From: Telmatactis stephensoni
Lineage: Eukaryota; Cnidaria; Anthozoa; Actiniaria; Isophelliidae
Assembly (NCBI GenBank): GCA_029948255.1
Contig: JALIZF010001453.1
Location: 248,001-312,000, forward strand
DNA: 64,000 bases
Direction of reading: 5' to 3'
Both the position numbers and the translations under genes were made by a program. This document shows positions 49,545 to 63,668 of the stretch, in pieces (position 1 is the first letter of the stretch; each line of letters opens with the position of its first letter). Below the pieces are notes generated by a model. It did no database searches. It saw only the letters and a program-made list of their open reading frames with translations, and had not been told where the DNA came from.

Positions 49545-49930
49545 TGTGCAAACTTACCATGATCTTGCCTGCAAGATCTTGGTAAGATCATGGCAAGACT
49601 ATGTCAAGGTCATGGCAAAATCTTACAAGGTCTTTCAAGATGTGGGAAATATCTACACCACCTAGTTAGTAATAATTCTAAAACCATTAATAATTATCCA
49701 ATCCAGGTTTGGGGGGGGGGGGGGGGGGGAGGTGGTTTGCAAGATCTTATCATGCATCCTTGCCGTGATTTTGCCATGATCTTTAATTACCAATGAAGGT
49801 CTTGGCAAGATCATGACCACATGGAAAGATTGCATGATAATTAAGATTTGCAACAAATCTCCCAAGATCTTATCAAGATCATGGCAAGGTCTTACCAAGA
49901 TCTTACAAGACCTTGACAAGATACTCAGCC
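49545..49930. repeat. Degenerate AAGATCTTGGCAAGATCATGG minisatellite, right part
   Basis: Many irregular repeats of CAAGATCTTG, AAGATCATGG and relatives. A G run of about 19 lies at 49710-49729. Confidence 0.65.
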
Positions 49931-50096
49931 TCAGTAATATTAATGTGATATCTGTGCTACTCCATGAATCTAAGTGCTGGAAAATTAGTAGAACAGATAA
50001 AGAAATGTGAGGCAGTTCCAAACACACTTCTAGAATTTGTACTCTACTTGTAAGATAGTACTCTATAATAGTAAATTATAATGAAATTTTGCTTAC

Positions 50097-51000
50097 TTTG
50101 TAAATACATGACAGAAGCCAGCCAAGACAAGAACAGCATTAAGATTGACATAGAAAGGTAGTTCTTCACTTGCATTTCTGGGGTCAAATGGTGACATGAC
50201 ACGCCTCTTTATGGAATTATCCTGACCATTCAGTGCTTCAATTATCTCATGAATGATTGTCAACTCATGATCATGCACTTGGTGCATCCAACCAAACAAG
50301 CCAGTATGAGGAAATTGGTCTTCCATACTTATCCTCAAGAATGTTAACATCTGCACTGATATTTGGTTTCTCTCTGCAAAGGAATGCATTTCCTCTTGGT
50401 GTCACAAAACTGTTAAGATAGTAGTAGAGGGCTAAATGTGATAAATGACCATTGCGTCCCTTGTATAACTCTGTGTCTGTTTTAATGAAATTGATTGCAT
50501 AAAGTTCAGGTGCATCAACACCAAAGAGACGGTGGTATGTTGCTTCTTGTATACCATCAGGTGATTTCATCTCTACCAACCCATCGCCATCATTTGGAAT
50601 TATGCAATTCAATGGTATTGGTTGTAATAGAGAATCAAGATTTAACTTATTAACATCAAGAACATAAGGAGAGATTGTGTTGTATGCTTTTGCAATATCT
50701 TGTGGTATGCTGGATGACTCTTGCATTACATCTGACATAAGTATCACTGCTTCACGAACAAGTCTACTTGACAGATGAGAGACTGGCTCATTGATATAGC
50801 ACAAAAGGGCCCGAACTTCATCACTGTCATGGCTACATAACTCATGTCTCGAAGTGAAGCCTCAGAGGCACAATCATTTGTTTCTGCTATTATTTGATAT
50901 ATTTTCTTTTGAATTGGTCTCCCTCGTCTAGATGGAGTTGTGCTAACACTGAAAGATCCACTTTGTTTGGACACAAATTCTGCATCCAAGAGCAATTTGC
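50097..51000 (-). pseudogene. Staphylococcal-nuclease-like domain exon with frameshifts
   Basis: From the acceptor TTCTTCCCAG the exon encodes SRRGRPIQKKIYQII, then after one frame change HELCSHDSDEVRALLCYINE. The nuclease core follows: NDGDGLVEM, EATYHRLFGVDAPEL and NILEDKYGRPISSYWLV. After a second frame change comes FYVNLNAVLVLAGFCHVF. The residues R, D and E of R-L-x-G-V-D-A-P-E and the R of D-K-Y-G-R correspond to the catalytic Arg35, Asp40, Glu43 and Arg87 of staphylococcal nuclease. The two breaks (about 50845-50865 and 50285-50300) may be real mutations or assembly errors. The intact active-site residues argue against long decay. Confidence 0.6.
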
Positions 51001-51314
51001 CTGGGAAGAAAGTGCAAAGGTTAGAATGATAAAGTGTTTTTGGTTGTAGGGCAACTTCCAAATAAAAATATTGATCACTTAGAAATATATTGCAAAATGC
51101 ACATTAACTTTAACTCAATCAAGTTTTTTGCCCTGATCTGTTGATTGAGAAATGAGTGCTCAATATTTTTATGTATTGAAATGCAATCAGTATGACCTTT
51201 TTTTCATTTTACAACTTAATTACTGTATATTTAACCCAAATTGGTAATCTTACATATTTCATCAAAGGTATTCCATGAATGAATGAATGAGTCAAAATGG
51301 CAACCCATATAAGA

Positions 51315-51674
51315 GGATGGGGATGCTCGTCGGAAATTTTAAAAATGACCCCTAAAAGGTACCAAAGTCATATCCGGGTGGACGTGGCAAAATACATGAT
51401 TTTACCCCTAAAAGGTACCAACTCAAAAAACACTAATTTAACATTTTGCATATTTTAGTCAATCAAGCGATCAATTGTGTCTATTTATATACGAACAATT
51501 TGATAGTCGTGCAATCCAATCTTTGTTTCCAGTATTTAATCGTTGATGGAGGAAAAAATTACCCTAAAAGGTACCAGCCATATGTCTCTGGTAGTCCACT
51601 AAAGTCTGGGACACCCTAAAAGGTACCAAATCACTGATTTTGACCCCTAAAAAGTACGACGAGCATCCCCGTCC
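51315..51674. mobile_element. MITE with an internal CCCTAAAAGGTACC array
   Basis: The ends GGATGGGGATGCTCGTCG and CGACGAGCATCCCCGTCC are inverted. Inside, CCCCTAAAAGGTACC or close variants occur at 51349, 51405, 51562, 51614 and 51644. It lies between two exons of the nuclease-like gene. Confidence 0.7.
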
Positions 51675-52197
51675 ATTTCCGATCGGAGTCCCCGATTTTG
51701 TTTGCTGAATGTGAATCATTGATAATTTTGAAGTCCTCTAAACCGAAACTTTGCACTTTAACTAATATCAAGGTACCCCTCCTATTTCTAGTGCTCATTT
51801 TTGACTGCCCTACTTCATGTAAGATAGTTTGTAACACGTGACCTGTTAGTGCATATGTTCAAATTCAACGTATTTTTTGCGTTGCCCCACCCACATTTCG
51901 AAAATGGGTGAATGATTGTCAGCTATTTTTATGTTGGAAAGGCTTTATACTACATGAAACAGTGTTTCAGTTATATAAGAGCAGAGAGAGTGTAAAAAAG
52001 GGAGGCTGTTGTGCGAGTTAGGCAGTGTGGCTGTGCAAACCGTTAAGTCAGAAAAACAGTTTCAATAAACACATTAATATTTCCAACGGAGCATTTTCAT
52101 TGAAAACCTAGATCAGTTCCTTGTTATTCACTCCAAGTGGAGCTTGCCGGGAAGACATGTGCGTTGTAATGATAATAAATGATATATCGGGGCGTAC

Positions 52198-52539
52198 CTT
52201 TGAGATCTTGCGTTGCACTCGTTTTCTTCTTTTATGTACTCGCCGTTCTACTGTTGGTTCTTCTACTGTCTCACTTCCAGTTTCTTGGCTGGCCGACTGC
52301 TCAAAACTTATTTCAGATTCAGACTGCACTATTGTTTCTTCGGTGCTTTCTTGGGTATGTGGCAGTTGAAGTAGTTCCTCTGAAGCACCCGATTCCTGCG
52401 CCTGTTCGATCTCTTGACATTCTTTTAAAACTTCGCAAGCTCTTTGGCGAACAGCGCTTTTGATACGTTCATCTTTGGAATCACACAGCAGTTGCTCAAC
52501 GAATCGGACGAAATCCTTAAAACTAGATACACTTATCAT
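52198..52539 (-). CDS. Putative first exon of the nuclease/SET-like gene
   Basis: It opens with MISVSSFKDFVRFVEQLLCD at 52539 and runs 114 codons to a good donor (AAG|GTACGC, phase 0). A helical N-terminus is followed by an acidic Gln/Glu/Ser-rich stretch. A strongly basic end, VHKRRKRVQRKISK, could be a nuclear localisation signal. The link to the exon at 51000 is not in phase, so either a small exon was missed or this belongs to another gene. No known domain. Confidence 0.5.
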
Positions 52540-53404
52540 TGCACACTCAAGTCACTATAGTTCCGTACAGTGTCGAACTTAAAATGACTTACAGTTTACG
52601 TTGAGGAGCTTTTTGAAACAATTTTTTCAAATTTTTTCAATTAATCAGAGCTTTTGTTTGAATTTCTAGCCAATTATTAGATGCATAACAAATGTTCAGG
52701 TATGACCTGTGGAAGCCATTCAAGTGCTGGAATAATTTATTCAACGTTCGAGGTTTTCATTCCGATCGACTATGACAAGAGGACACATGTGTTTTTTGAC
52801 TATTCATTCTAATGGGCTTGTCCTTTAGTGCTGTTCTTTAATAGTGAGTCCGTATGTGCATGTTTTGAGATTTTATTGGCTTCAGATCAGGATTTTAAGG
52901 TCGGTTTTTTTCCAATGGCACATTATTATAAATCGGATCAAATAATTTAACCTTGCAACGCGCATATTTCCATAAAGTATTTCTCTTTGAGTCAGTGCAA
53001 ATCTCCATCGATCCGCCTCGTAGTCTAGAAAGACTTTAGATAACCAAAGTTAAATTCTAATTGTCATTTCTTGTTTTTCATGGTTTTTGTACCATCAAAG
53101 TGCTTGGTGAACTAAGCTGCCATTCTTTTCTTCCTTCGACCCGCACATTCCTTTGACATTCCCTTTTGTAGGCCAGATATAGGGGATCATGAGAAGAGGA
53201 GAGGGATTTTTTTCCTTAATTTTTTATTATTGATAAATTTTATTGTTATTTACAGTATAGTAATAGCGTATAAGAAGAAACAATGAAATTTCTCTTAATG
53301 TGTATTAATTTTTGCCATTTGCAATCCAATAAATATGCATTGAAGAAATAACAAGCTTTACTTATTAATTCATCGTCCATAATGCGATTTTTTAAATGTT
53401 TCTT
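52540..53404. other. Intergenic, no gene seen
   Basis: Upstream side of the previous gene on the - strand. AT-rich, with no clear promoter motif. Confidence 0.35.
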
Positions 53405-53832
53405 TCAACTCTTCCATATAGGAGGTAGAACCCAAGCATTGTCGGCGTTGTTTTTTTCTTTTAAGAAGGTCGTCATATCGTAGGTTATGCAATCGTAGTG
53501 CTTATCCGCTTTTTGAATATGTTCGGATTTTAACCTTTGGGCTTCTTTCCTCTCTTTCTCGTCTTTTGAATATTTTTTTAAGATTGAAATCCATCACACA
53601 AACCACACGTATCTACATAGGGTTTTCGAAAGGAAATGTTAAATTGACGAAATATATTTCTAAATGAGCCATAAGACAGTGTTCTATCGACGCTTTCTTC
53701 TTTCTTCTTTGCACAAAATTGACGCCAAATCTCGGCCATAGACAAGTTCGAATCCAGAAACTCTCTATCTCTTGTCTTCTCTCTGGCATAATGTGATACT
53801 TCTCGTTCATAACTGCGCTTGTGTTCAACAAC
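53405..53832 (-). pseudogene. Transposase-like repetitive family, second exon, frameshifted
   Basis: From the acceptor TTTTAG it reads VVEHKRSYEREVSHYAREK and continues to SYGSFRNIFRQFNISFRKPY followed by VDTCGLCDGF. After a frame change in a T/A run at 53572-53580 it reads KYSKDEKERKEAQRLKSEH and IQKADKHYDCITYDM. The succession SHYxR, FNxxFxxPxxDTCxxC and HxxxAxxxYxxxxxD is one I associate with a repetitive protein family in invertebrate genomes, probably transposon-derived. The frameshift at a homopolymer could be a sequencing artefact. Confidence 0.55.
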
Positions 53833-54493
53833 CTAAAACGGAAAAATCACGGAACGTGAGCATCTATGGTAATTGCGATTTTAAGAAACTCTTTGTTATC
53901 GTTTTTAACGTTTTGACATTATGTGGCATGGCTACCAGGTCGAGCGATGTAGGTTTTCGGTTTTCGTTGCCCTATCGCATAATGACGTCACACCAAAACA
54001 TTTTATTGTTTGGACGCTAAGGATTATGGTCGCCAGAGGGGATCAGAGTGATTGCATATCAAATAAAATGCAGATGAGCAATCACTGATACATGATATAT
54101 ATCAAAACTCGATACTTTGAAGTTCTACTTCGATAAGGAATATTAATAGGTCCAATTTCCACTGTTTCTGAGCATCTATTCCCAATGTAAACATACTGTG
54201 ACGTCATTATGCTATAGGGCAATTATGCGAATTGCATTCGATCAACCAAACCGGTTTTTACACAAGCCATATTGGGCTTGACTCTGTCCATCTTACTACA
54301 TTGATTTGTGTTTCCATAGCAATGACAAAATGGGATAAATATTTTTTTCTGATATAACGTTGCGCCGGACTCTATGTCGTTATGATTTTCTGTTGCTATG
54401 GTAACAAGGACTGTTTTCAGCTTATGCGTTTTGAGACTTGAACTTCCAAATGAAAAACACAACTGAAGACTAACCTTACTTAAAAGACTATAC

Positions 54494-55031
54494 CTCGGCT
54501 TTGAGTATTAATGGGAGCTTCTTCTCATTTCTGTTGTTTCGTCTCTGATCTTCCTGTACGTTGCCAGAGTGTGGTTGGACTTTCTTTAGCAAAACTCGTA
54601 TACGCTTTTTTCCAACTCCAAAGATCTTCAAGAAAGCCGTTTTGCATACTCGAACTTTCCCAAGGCCAGATTCATCACGAATGCTGTAAGATATGGAGTT
54701 TCTCTGGTTTTTCAGTTCAACGTCGATTAGGGAAATCAAATGTGCGTTTTGTTGATCGTAGAGTTTTCTGTCAAAGTTATTGCGTATGGTTGCAATGACT
54801 TCATGTCCTTGGTTTAAAAGCCATGTGTTTGCTGTGCAGCATTGTAAGTTCATATTTTGGACTGTCGCGTATGGTCTGTTTTTTTCTTGCTGTTGGAGTT
54901 GATTTCCTCCGGCTCAAAATCTTCCTTCGTTTTGCTCTTGGAAGACGTCCTCGGTCTTGATTTCTTTTGCTTTTAGGGTCTTTCCTAGCGTGCTTTTCAG
55001 GGTCAAAGGTGTATTCAAACCGCTTCTGCAC
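54494..55031 (-). pseudogene. Transposase-like repetitive family, first exon, frameshifted
   Basis: It begins with a very basic region (FDPEKHARKDPKSKRNQD, RAKRRKILSRRKS). After a frame change near 54800-54850 it continues NFDRKLYDQQNAHLISLID and then VRVCKTAFLKIFGVGKKRI. The V-C-K-x-x-F-L-x-x-x-G-x-x-x-x-R block normally precedes the part encoded at 53405-53832. The donor GCCGAG|GTATAG in phase 0 fits the acceptor at 53832. Function unknown; a DNA-binding basic N-terminus is likely. Confidence 0.55.
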
Positions 55032-55098
55032 GGGATCTTATAATTAGTAGTTAATCTAATCTAATTATTAGTAGCTTTAGGTGCTGCACAGCAAACAC

Positions 55099-56410
55099 AT
55101 TATTATTATTATTATTATTATCTAAAAATGCATAGCGTAATGATGTTGCTAGAATAAAATGAGTATCAGGGCACATCCCGTGCCCTCTCAGGTACACAAG
55201 TAAAAACCCTTATTATTATTATTATATCCAGCAGTGTTACACATCTTTATGCTAAATCCTAATGGCACAATAGGGCGCTAAGCGTTACCTAGAGGCCATG
55301 TAAAATTAACCTAATTTCCTTAATGCTATATCAATATATCAAATGAAATTTGCCTCTTCGAAAGAAAATATCCCTAAAAATTATTGAAAAGAAGCTTAAA
55401 AAATCTTAAGAACTATTATAAATGGTAAATTCCTGAAAAAAACAAATATATATATATATATATATATGTCTATATAAAATAATACTAAAAAAACGAACGC
55501 GCGCATGTGAAAGTTTTTCCGACTTGAAAACTCAAACTTAGTCTCCTATCTAAACTTATTGGCTCATGAAAGAGCACTCATGAACAACTTATAATAATAT
55601 TCTATATACTTATAAACTTATAGTAATATTCATATATGTATTCATTCAAGCTTACGCTGCTTAAGAAATGTATGTCTTAAAATAGAAGTAATAATCTGGA
55701 ATCAATAATTATCTACTATAAGTTTCGATTTTATATGTGTTCAATGTTTGTTCCCTTGAATTGTTGAGGTAAAATTGCGCCACTTATGTATAAGTCTTGA
55801 ACGTGCGCGCAATGTTCAGAGTCGACGAAATGACAGCTTTCTGCATCTTTTGGAGCACCATCTTTCCTCTGCATCCTAATATTTCATCCATCGTCTTTTG
55901 AAGCTCTTTAGACCATCCTCCCAAGACATCTATGATTATGTTGAACTGCTGTACTTCGTATCCTTTAAACTGCTGCTTTAATTCCCATCTCAAAGGGCCA
56001 TACTTCATAGTCTTTTCACTGTCTTTGCGCTCTCGGTTGTCCATCCACGGACAGCTCATTTCCAATGTCATTATCTTCTTGTCCTTGTGATTGATAATAC
56101 GTGCGTCCACTCGATTAGCACGCACTTCAGTGTTTTCTGCATAAACTGGGACGTCCCAATACGCTTGATACTCCTCATTCTCGTATATGGGTTTAGGAAC
56201 TACCGGGGAATACCAAGGCGGTATTCTATCCACCAAACCACAATCTTTCAGCAGTTCAAAGAACAAGACCTTCAAAGCTGAGTCGTGCCTCCATAGGTAC
56301 TTTGTTTGAGCAAACGCCGAGCATCCAGCGAGGATATGAGGGACGCTTTCAGGAGCTTTTCCGCACAATCTGCACGACAAATCTTGGACAGGAGTCGTTC
56401 CAATCTTCTT
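55099..56410 (-). mobile_element. 5'-truncated RLE-type retrotransposon, divergent lineage
   Basis: Coding part 55784-56380 on the minus strand. It has a zinc knuckle CRLCGKAPESVPHILAGC, then WRHDSALKVLFFELL and the nuclease core VRANRVDARIINHKDKKIMT followed by LEMSCPW. It ends IIIDVLGGWSKELQKTM. The knuckle followed by an RLE is the order seen in R2/R4/NeSL-type elements. The 5' truncation lies in the (ATT)n at 56411. The 3' end is uncertain: short ATT runs at 55099-55122 and 55210-55227 are candidates. No reverse transcriptase part remains. Confidence 0.65.
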
Positions 56411-56525
<115 letters not shown>

Positions 56526-57104
56526 CGTTTATTCAACCTTTGATTGTCATCTTTTACATAGAATATTGCGGAAAATGGCTTTCTGTGCAATACTCTTTTG
56601 GGCCTAGCAGTGTTAAGCTAAGGATATGTAGCTAGGTGCGGTACAAAGCCTTAACGATTTCACAATTTTGAGATATTATCCATTTCTGACACTTTTTCAG
56701 TAAGTCTTTTACATTTTCAAGTCCTATCCTATTTAAGTCAATGACGAGCTGTTTTTGGTACCCTGCCAAAAAGTCTAATACAATATTGACTTGGACTATA
56801 GAATAATTAGGATAGAGTCTCTTCAAGCTTGCTCTTAGATCTGCATACTTTTCTGTTTTCTTTAGATTTCTTTCAGTTATGTGACCAATGTTACACACAG
56901 TTCCTTCGATAATTAGCCACTTCCTCTGTTTCTTGTCCATTACCATTATGTCGGGCTTGTTTGCTCCATTTCTCGGCGCGATATCTTGATGTATCGGAAT
57001 GTCGATCCCATACGGAATTTTCGCTTCGTCATTTTCCACACAGCTTTTGGGAAGCGGCTGCATGTGCCACGGGGTAGAATCGTCAACTGCAGTAAGCCCA
57101 AACA
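56526..57104 (-). mobile_element. 5'-truncated RLE-type retrotransposon in (TAA)n
   Basis: The coding part ends at 56632 and shows ENDEAKIPYGIDIPIHQD, GANKPDIMVMDKKQRKWLII, EGTVC and IVQVNIVLDFLAGYQKQL. D and E of the nuclease are in place. The 3' end AATAAACG runs directly into (ATA)n. Related to but clearly distinct from the copies at 38224 and 57131. Confidence 0.75.
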
Positions 57105-57130
57105 TTATTATTATTATTATTATTATTATT

Positions 57131-57886
<756 letters not shown>

Positions 57887-58027
57887 GGAATCTTTATTTT
57901 TTCCTTTTCATATTCAGTACAAAGCGGGTTTCTCGACCTAAGACATTTGTACTTAACGTTATGTGTACATGTATAATTACTTAACAAATCCGTAAAATGT
58001 TTTCACGATTTCAGTGTTCTGTGATTG
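57887..58027 (-). mobile_element. Extreme 5'-truncated retrotransposon copy (141 bp)
   Basis: Identical over its full length to the last 141 bp of the copy at 38224-38364 (3' UTR and final codons). Flanked by TTA arrays on both sides. Full identity implies recent transposition. Confidence 0.85.
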
Positions 58028-59957
<1,930 letters not shown>

Positions 59958-59958
59958 A

Positions 59959-60013
<55 letters not shown>
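59958..60013. repeat. (TTA)n microsatellite
   Basis: Follows the (AAAT)n tail of the plus-strand element and abuts the 3' end of the next minus-strand element. Confidence 0.9.
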
Positions 60014-61836
60014 TTATTGTTCACAGGATATAATATATTTGTTACAAAAGCTATTCCTGGTATTTGTCATCTAGTCGAGTTTCACCCTGAAACCTAAGAC
60101 TTCTTACATCTTTCCAAACTTAAATTTAAGTAACCTGTCATTGTTCAAAGTTCTTAACCTACTCTAAGACTTTCCTTAATATGTGAGATGTTCCTAACAG
60201 AGCTGACTTTTGCAATATTCCTGTTGATAGCGGAATTCCTAGATCTCTTATATGTCCTTTTACATTTTTTGTAACAGCACCTAGCGCGCCTATTACAATA
60301 GGTACCGTTTTTGTCTTGGTCTTCCAGATCTTCCTCAGTTCTCTTGCTAGATCGCTGTACTTGGTGATCTTCTCTTGTTCCTTCTTTTCCACGTTTGCAT
60401 CCACAGGTACTGCAATGTCAATTAGATATGTCATGTTCTCTTGCTTGTCCACGAGTACGATGTCTGGTCTTCTGTGCGTGATAAAGCGGTCTAGTCTGAT
60501 GGTATAGTCCCACAGTATCTTTGCCTTTTCATTCTCTACTACTTTCTCAGCTTGATGTTCGTACCACTTAGCGCTATGTGGTAGATCGTACTTTTTACAT
60601 AAGTGCCAATGTACAGTTGTAGCAAGGCGGTCGTGCCTCTTCTTGTAATCTGTCTGTGCCAACTTTGGACAACCGCTAATCACGTGACTTATGGTCTCCA
60701 TATTCGTTTTACACATTCTGCAAACGGGCTCTACATTTTTTCCTTGAATCTTGGCTTTGATTGCATTCACAGGAAGAGCTTGATCTTGAGCAGCCATTAA
60801 CATTCCTTCTGTTTCTTTCTTTAAATCTCCAAACTGCAGCCATCTCCAAGTTTCTTTCTGATCCACACTTTCAATGTCTCTTGGAAACTGTCCGTGAAGT
60901 GGTTTCTCTTTCCATTGGCTGATCTTCGCTTCGTATTTTCTTGACTTGTACTCCTTTGCACTTTCATTCGGTTCAGATAAGTTGTTCTCATCACTCACCA
61001 TTTTCAGTATTTCTTCATCACTCTTCCTTATGTAATCATCTAAGCTTCTCTTTTCACTTTCAATGCATTCCTCGATGCTTACGAGTCCTCTTCCTCCGAT
61101 TTTTCTTGGAAGGTAGAGTCTTGCAGTGTTTGACTTTGGGTGTAGAGCTTTATACACTGTCATTAGTTTCCTCGTCTTTCTGTCCATGATCTTAAGTTCC
61201 TCTTGTGTCCATGCCAGTTGATTACTCCAGCTGAGTATCGTAAAACTGGAACTGCCCACGCGTTGATGGCTGTAATCATATTTCGGCTATTTAGCTTTGA
61301 GGATAATACCCTTTTCAGCCTTCGTATGTATTCTTTCCTTAGATTATCTTTCGTTGTTTGGTGCTTGATGTCGTCTGCTTGTGAAATTCCAAGATATTTG
61401 TATCCTTCTTTTATGTCAACTTGTTTGATATGTTCATTATCTGGCAGCTGTATTCCATCGGTGTGTTGAATCTTGCCACGTTTCATGACCAAAACAGCGC
61501 ATTTATCGACTCCAAATTGCATATGGATGTCAGTACTTATGATTCTTATTGTGTTTACTAGAGAGTCGAGTTCTTCATAGTTCTTGCCATATACTTTTAG
61601 ATCGTCCATGTACAGCAAGTGATTTACCTTGACGCCACTGCTTCTCTTCACCTGGTAGCCAGCTTTGTGCTTTCTGAGAGACAATGTCAACGGGATCATA
61701 GCTATGATGAAAAGCAAGGGTGACAATGAGTCGCCTTGAAAAATCCCTCGTTTTATTGAAACATGGCCAATCGTTTTATCATGTATGGTCAATTCTGTTG
61801 TCCAAGTTGTCATACTGTTTTCGATGAAGGTTGTGA
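60014..61836 (-). mobile_element. R4/Dong-like non-LTR retrotransposon, 5'-truncated in the RT
   Basis: The longest copy. The 3' end reads AATAAA directly followed by (ATA)n. The 5' end lies in the RT palm, next to (ATT)n at 61837. Element order on the minus strand is RT (QGDSLSP, YMDD), a linker with GGRGLVSIEECIE, the zinc knuckle and the RLE. Dong-type elements are known from other animals as insertions in TAA repeats, which fits the flanks. A full phylogeny would be needed to fix the clade. Confidence 0.75.
60159..61836 (-). pseudogene. Retrotransposon RT-RLE reading frame broken by one frameshift
   Basis: The first frame (to about 61163) has RGIFQGDSLSPLLFIIAMIP and LLYMDDLKVYGK, i.e. 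RT motifs with the YxDD catalytic pair, and then CAVLVMKRGK. Near 61200 an indel shifts the frame, after which WTQEELKIMDRKTRKLMTVY follows correctly. Later parts are CRMCKTNMETISHVISGC (zinc knuckle), KRHDRLATTVHWHLCKKY and RRPDIVLVDKQENMTYLIDI, the RLE core. The stop is at 60159. Except for the shift and the missing 5' half it is well preserved. Confidence 0.75.
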
Positions 61837-61900
<64 letters not shown>

Positions 61901-61902
61901 TT
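61837..61902. repeat. (TTA)n microsatellite
   Basis: Right border of the retrotransposon landing pad. Confidence 0.9.
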
Positions 61903-62470
61903 GTAAGTATTATATCTTATTTTTATATAAGTATATAAATATAATATAGTTAAGTAGAGTATAGCATAGATTAATATCGTAGTAGTTTTTTATTATTATT
62001 AATAATATTTTAATGTAATTTCTCCTGAAGGATTTACCGTGGATAAATAAAGTTATCTATCTATCTATCTATCTATGTCATATGTCTCTAGCTTGGCTAT
62101 TGTGCTATTGTTCGATCATTAACCGTCCAAGCAGAGAGTGGTTTTCCGTCGACCATGAAAAGAAAAGGGCTATTTATGGAAGGGATAAATTCCGAGAAGC
62201 GAGGCTTTTAGCCATATACATCCCGAGGGCCGTAGGCCCGAGGGATGTATATGGATAAAAGCCGAGCTTCGAGGTATTTATCTGCCTTATTATATGATTG
62301 AGGAGGTTTTCACACAAAAGCGATTCAAAAAGACAATCACTAATTAGATCATTGTTACCGAATTTCCAGAAGGAAACCTTATTAACTAATTGTTTTTCAA
62401 TTCTATTCAGTGAAACACTAACGAACTTCATGATAACACACAAAAGATTTTTTTGTTGAGAAGATTCCAT
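61903..62470. other. AT-rich stretch with microsatellite and hairpin
   Basis: Contains an (ATCT)n run at 62055-62075. A strong hairpin lies at 62188-62280, with CATATACATCCCGAGGGCC facing GGCCCGAGGGATGTATATG around GTA. Confidence 0.6.
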
Positions 62471-62541
62471 CAGTTAGCTCAGTAGCATAGTGGTTAAAAG
62501 CGGGTATAGGAGTGCAGAAAGTCTCGGGTTCGAATCTCTGT
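62471..62541 (+). repeat. tRNA-like sequence
   Basis: TTAGCTCAGTAGCATAGTGG (A-box region with an enlarged D-loop) and CGGGTTCGAATCTC (a good B-box). The acceptor and anticodon stems do not pair convincingly, so a tRNA pseudogene or SINE head is more likely than a working tRNA. Confidence 0.45.
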
Positions 62542-62857
62542 CATTTATCAAAGACTTTTTTTCCACCAAAAATCGCTACTTAGTATATTTCTAAGAAAAT
62601 TTCTAAGTCTTGATGTCCACACATAAATCATCTAAGGAAGTATGACACGAAATTATAAATTCAAGTGATGTATCCAGATAAACCCCGGGAATTATAAATT
62701 CAAGTGATTTATACAGATACATCCCGGAGAAGCTCTATATAAAACCCTTGAATATATAATCATCGTGAATCTAGTGATATAAAGTCCTATGAATAACAAA
62801 GAAAACAGACTCAATCATATAATAAGTATAGAATAAGTAAAGCTACATATAAATTGA

Positions 62858-63114
62858 TTGAATAAGTGATAACTCCACGTTAAAAACACACAACAACCAC
62901 TACAGAAAAATCTGAGCCCCAGGTGGGAACCGATGGATTTCAGTGCTATATATTCACACTCAACCCTCTGATAATCATACGAGTTTCCAGTAGCTCAGTG
63001 GTAGAGCATCCGTCTAGTTAATCGGAAGGTCGTGGGTTCGGTTCCCACCTGGGGCTCAGATTTTTCTGTAGTGGTTGTTGTGTGTTTTTTAACGTGGAGT
63101 TATCACTTATTCAA
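62858..63114. repeat. Inverted duplication around a tRNA-like sequence
   Basis: 62858-62933 is the reverse complement of 63038-63114 with one indel (outer sequence TTGAATAAGTGATAACTCC). Between them lies the tRNA-like AGTAGCTCAGTGGTAGAGC, whose T-arm half (GTGGGTTCGGTTCCCACC) belongs to the right arm. Confidence 0.8.
62985..63053 (+). repeat. tRNA-like SINE head
   Basis: A-box AGCTCAGTGGTAGAGC and B-box GGTTCGGTTCC with a perfect 5-bp T stem (GTGGG/CCCAC). The anticodon arm gives only a 4-bp stem with a 10-base loop, arguing for a SINE or pseudogene. Confidence 0.5.
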
Positions 63115-63668
63115 GCTATTTATGTAGTTGTAGTTGATAATTACGTCGCGCCTCAGTGGCTTCACACGTCCATAATATCGCTCCGCTTTTTTCGATATTT
63201 TTACCTTTTATACGTAGTCTGTAATATTAATGCACAACCGAAAACATTGGGATTTGGTCTACTACTAACTATTATACTCGCTATTCTTTCACGGTCGAAG
63301 GAAAATCACTCTAGTAGGTGCGAGGTTCTTTGTCATTGCTGGCGCTATATCAAAATCGTCTTTGCCCTTCTATTCTCCGTTCTCATTGAGTTTATTATAT
63401 GCGCATAGTATTCTTTTGTAGAATGACCCTTCTCTGAAGACACTTTCGTCATCAATCGGCGCGCTTACCTTTGCCGCATTGTACTGGAGGCCATTTGAAT
63501 TAAATCGAACCTTGCATGAATTGTATGAAATGATTTATTCTCTCTCGATCTATTTACAGAATGGTATAAATGATGGTAGCATTAAAATTTATGATGATCT
63601 GCACAAGAAATATCTTTACAAAATAACAAAATCAAGAATACTATGTGTAGAAATCACAGACAAACAGT

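Noticed and set aside
62985..63053. Functional tRNA gene
   Set aside because: The anticodon arm cannot form a normal 5-bp stem with a 7-base loop, and the 3' half is part of an inverted duplication.
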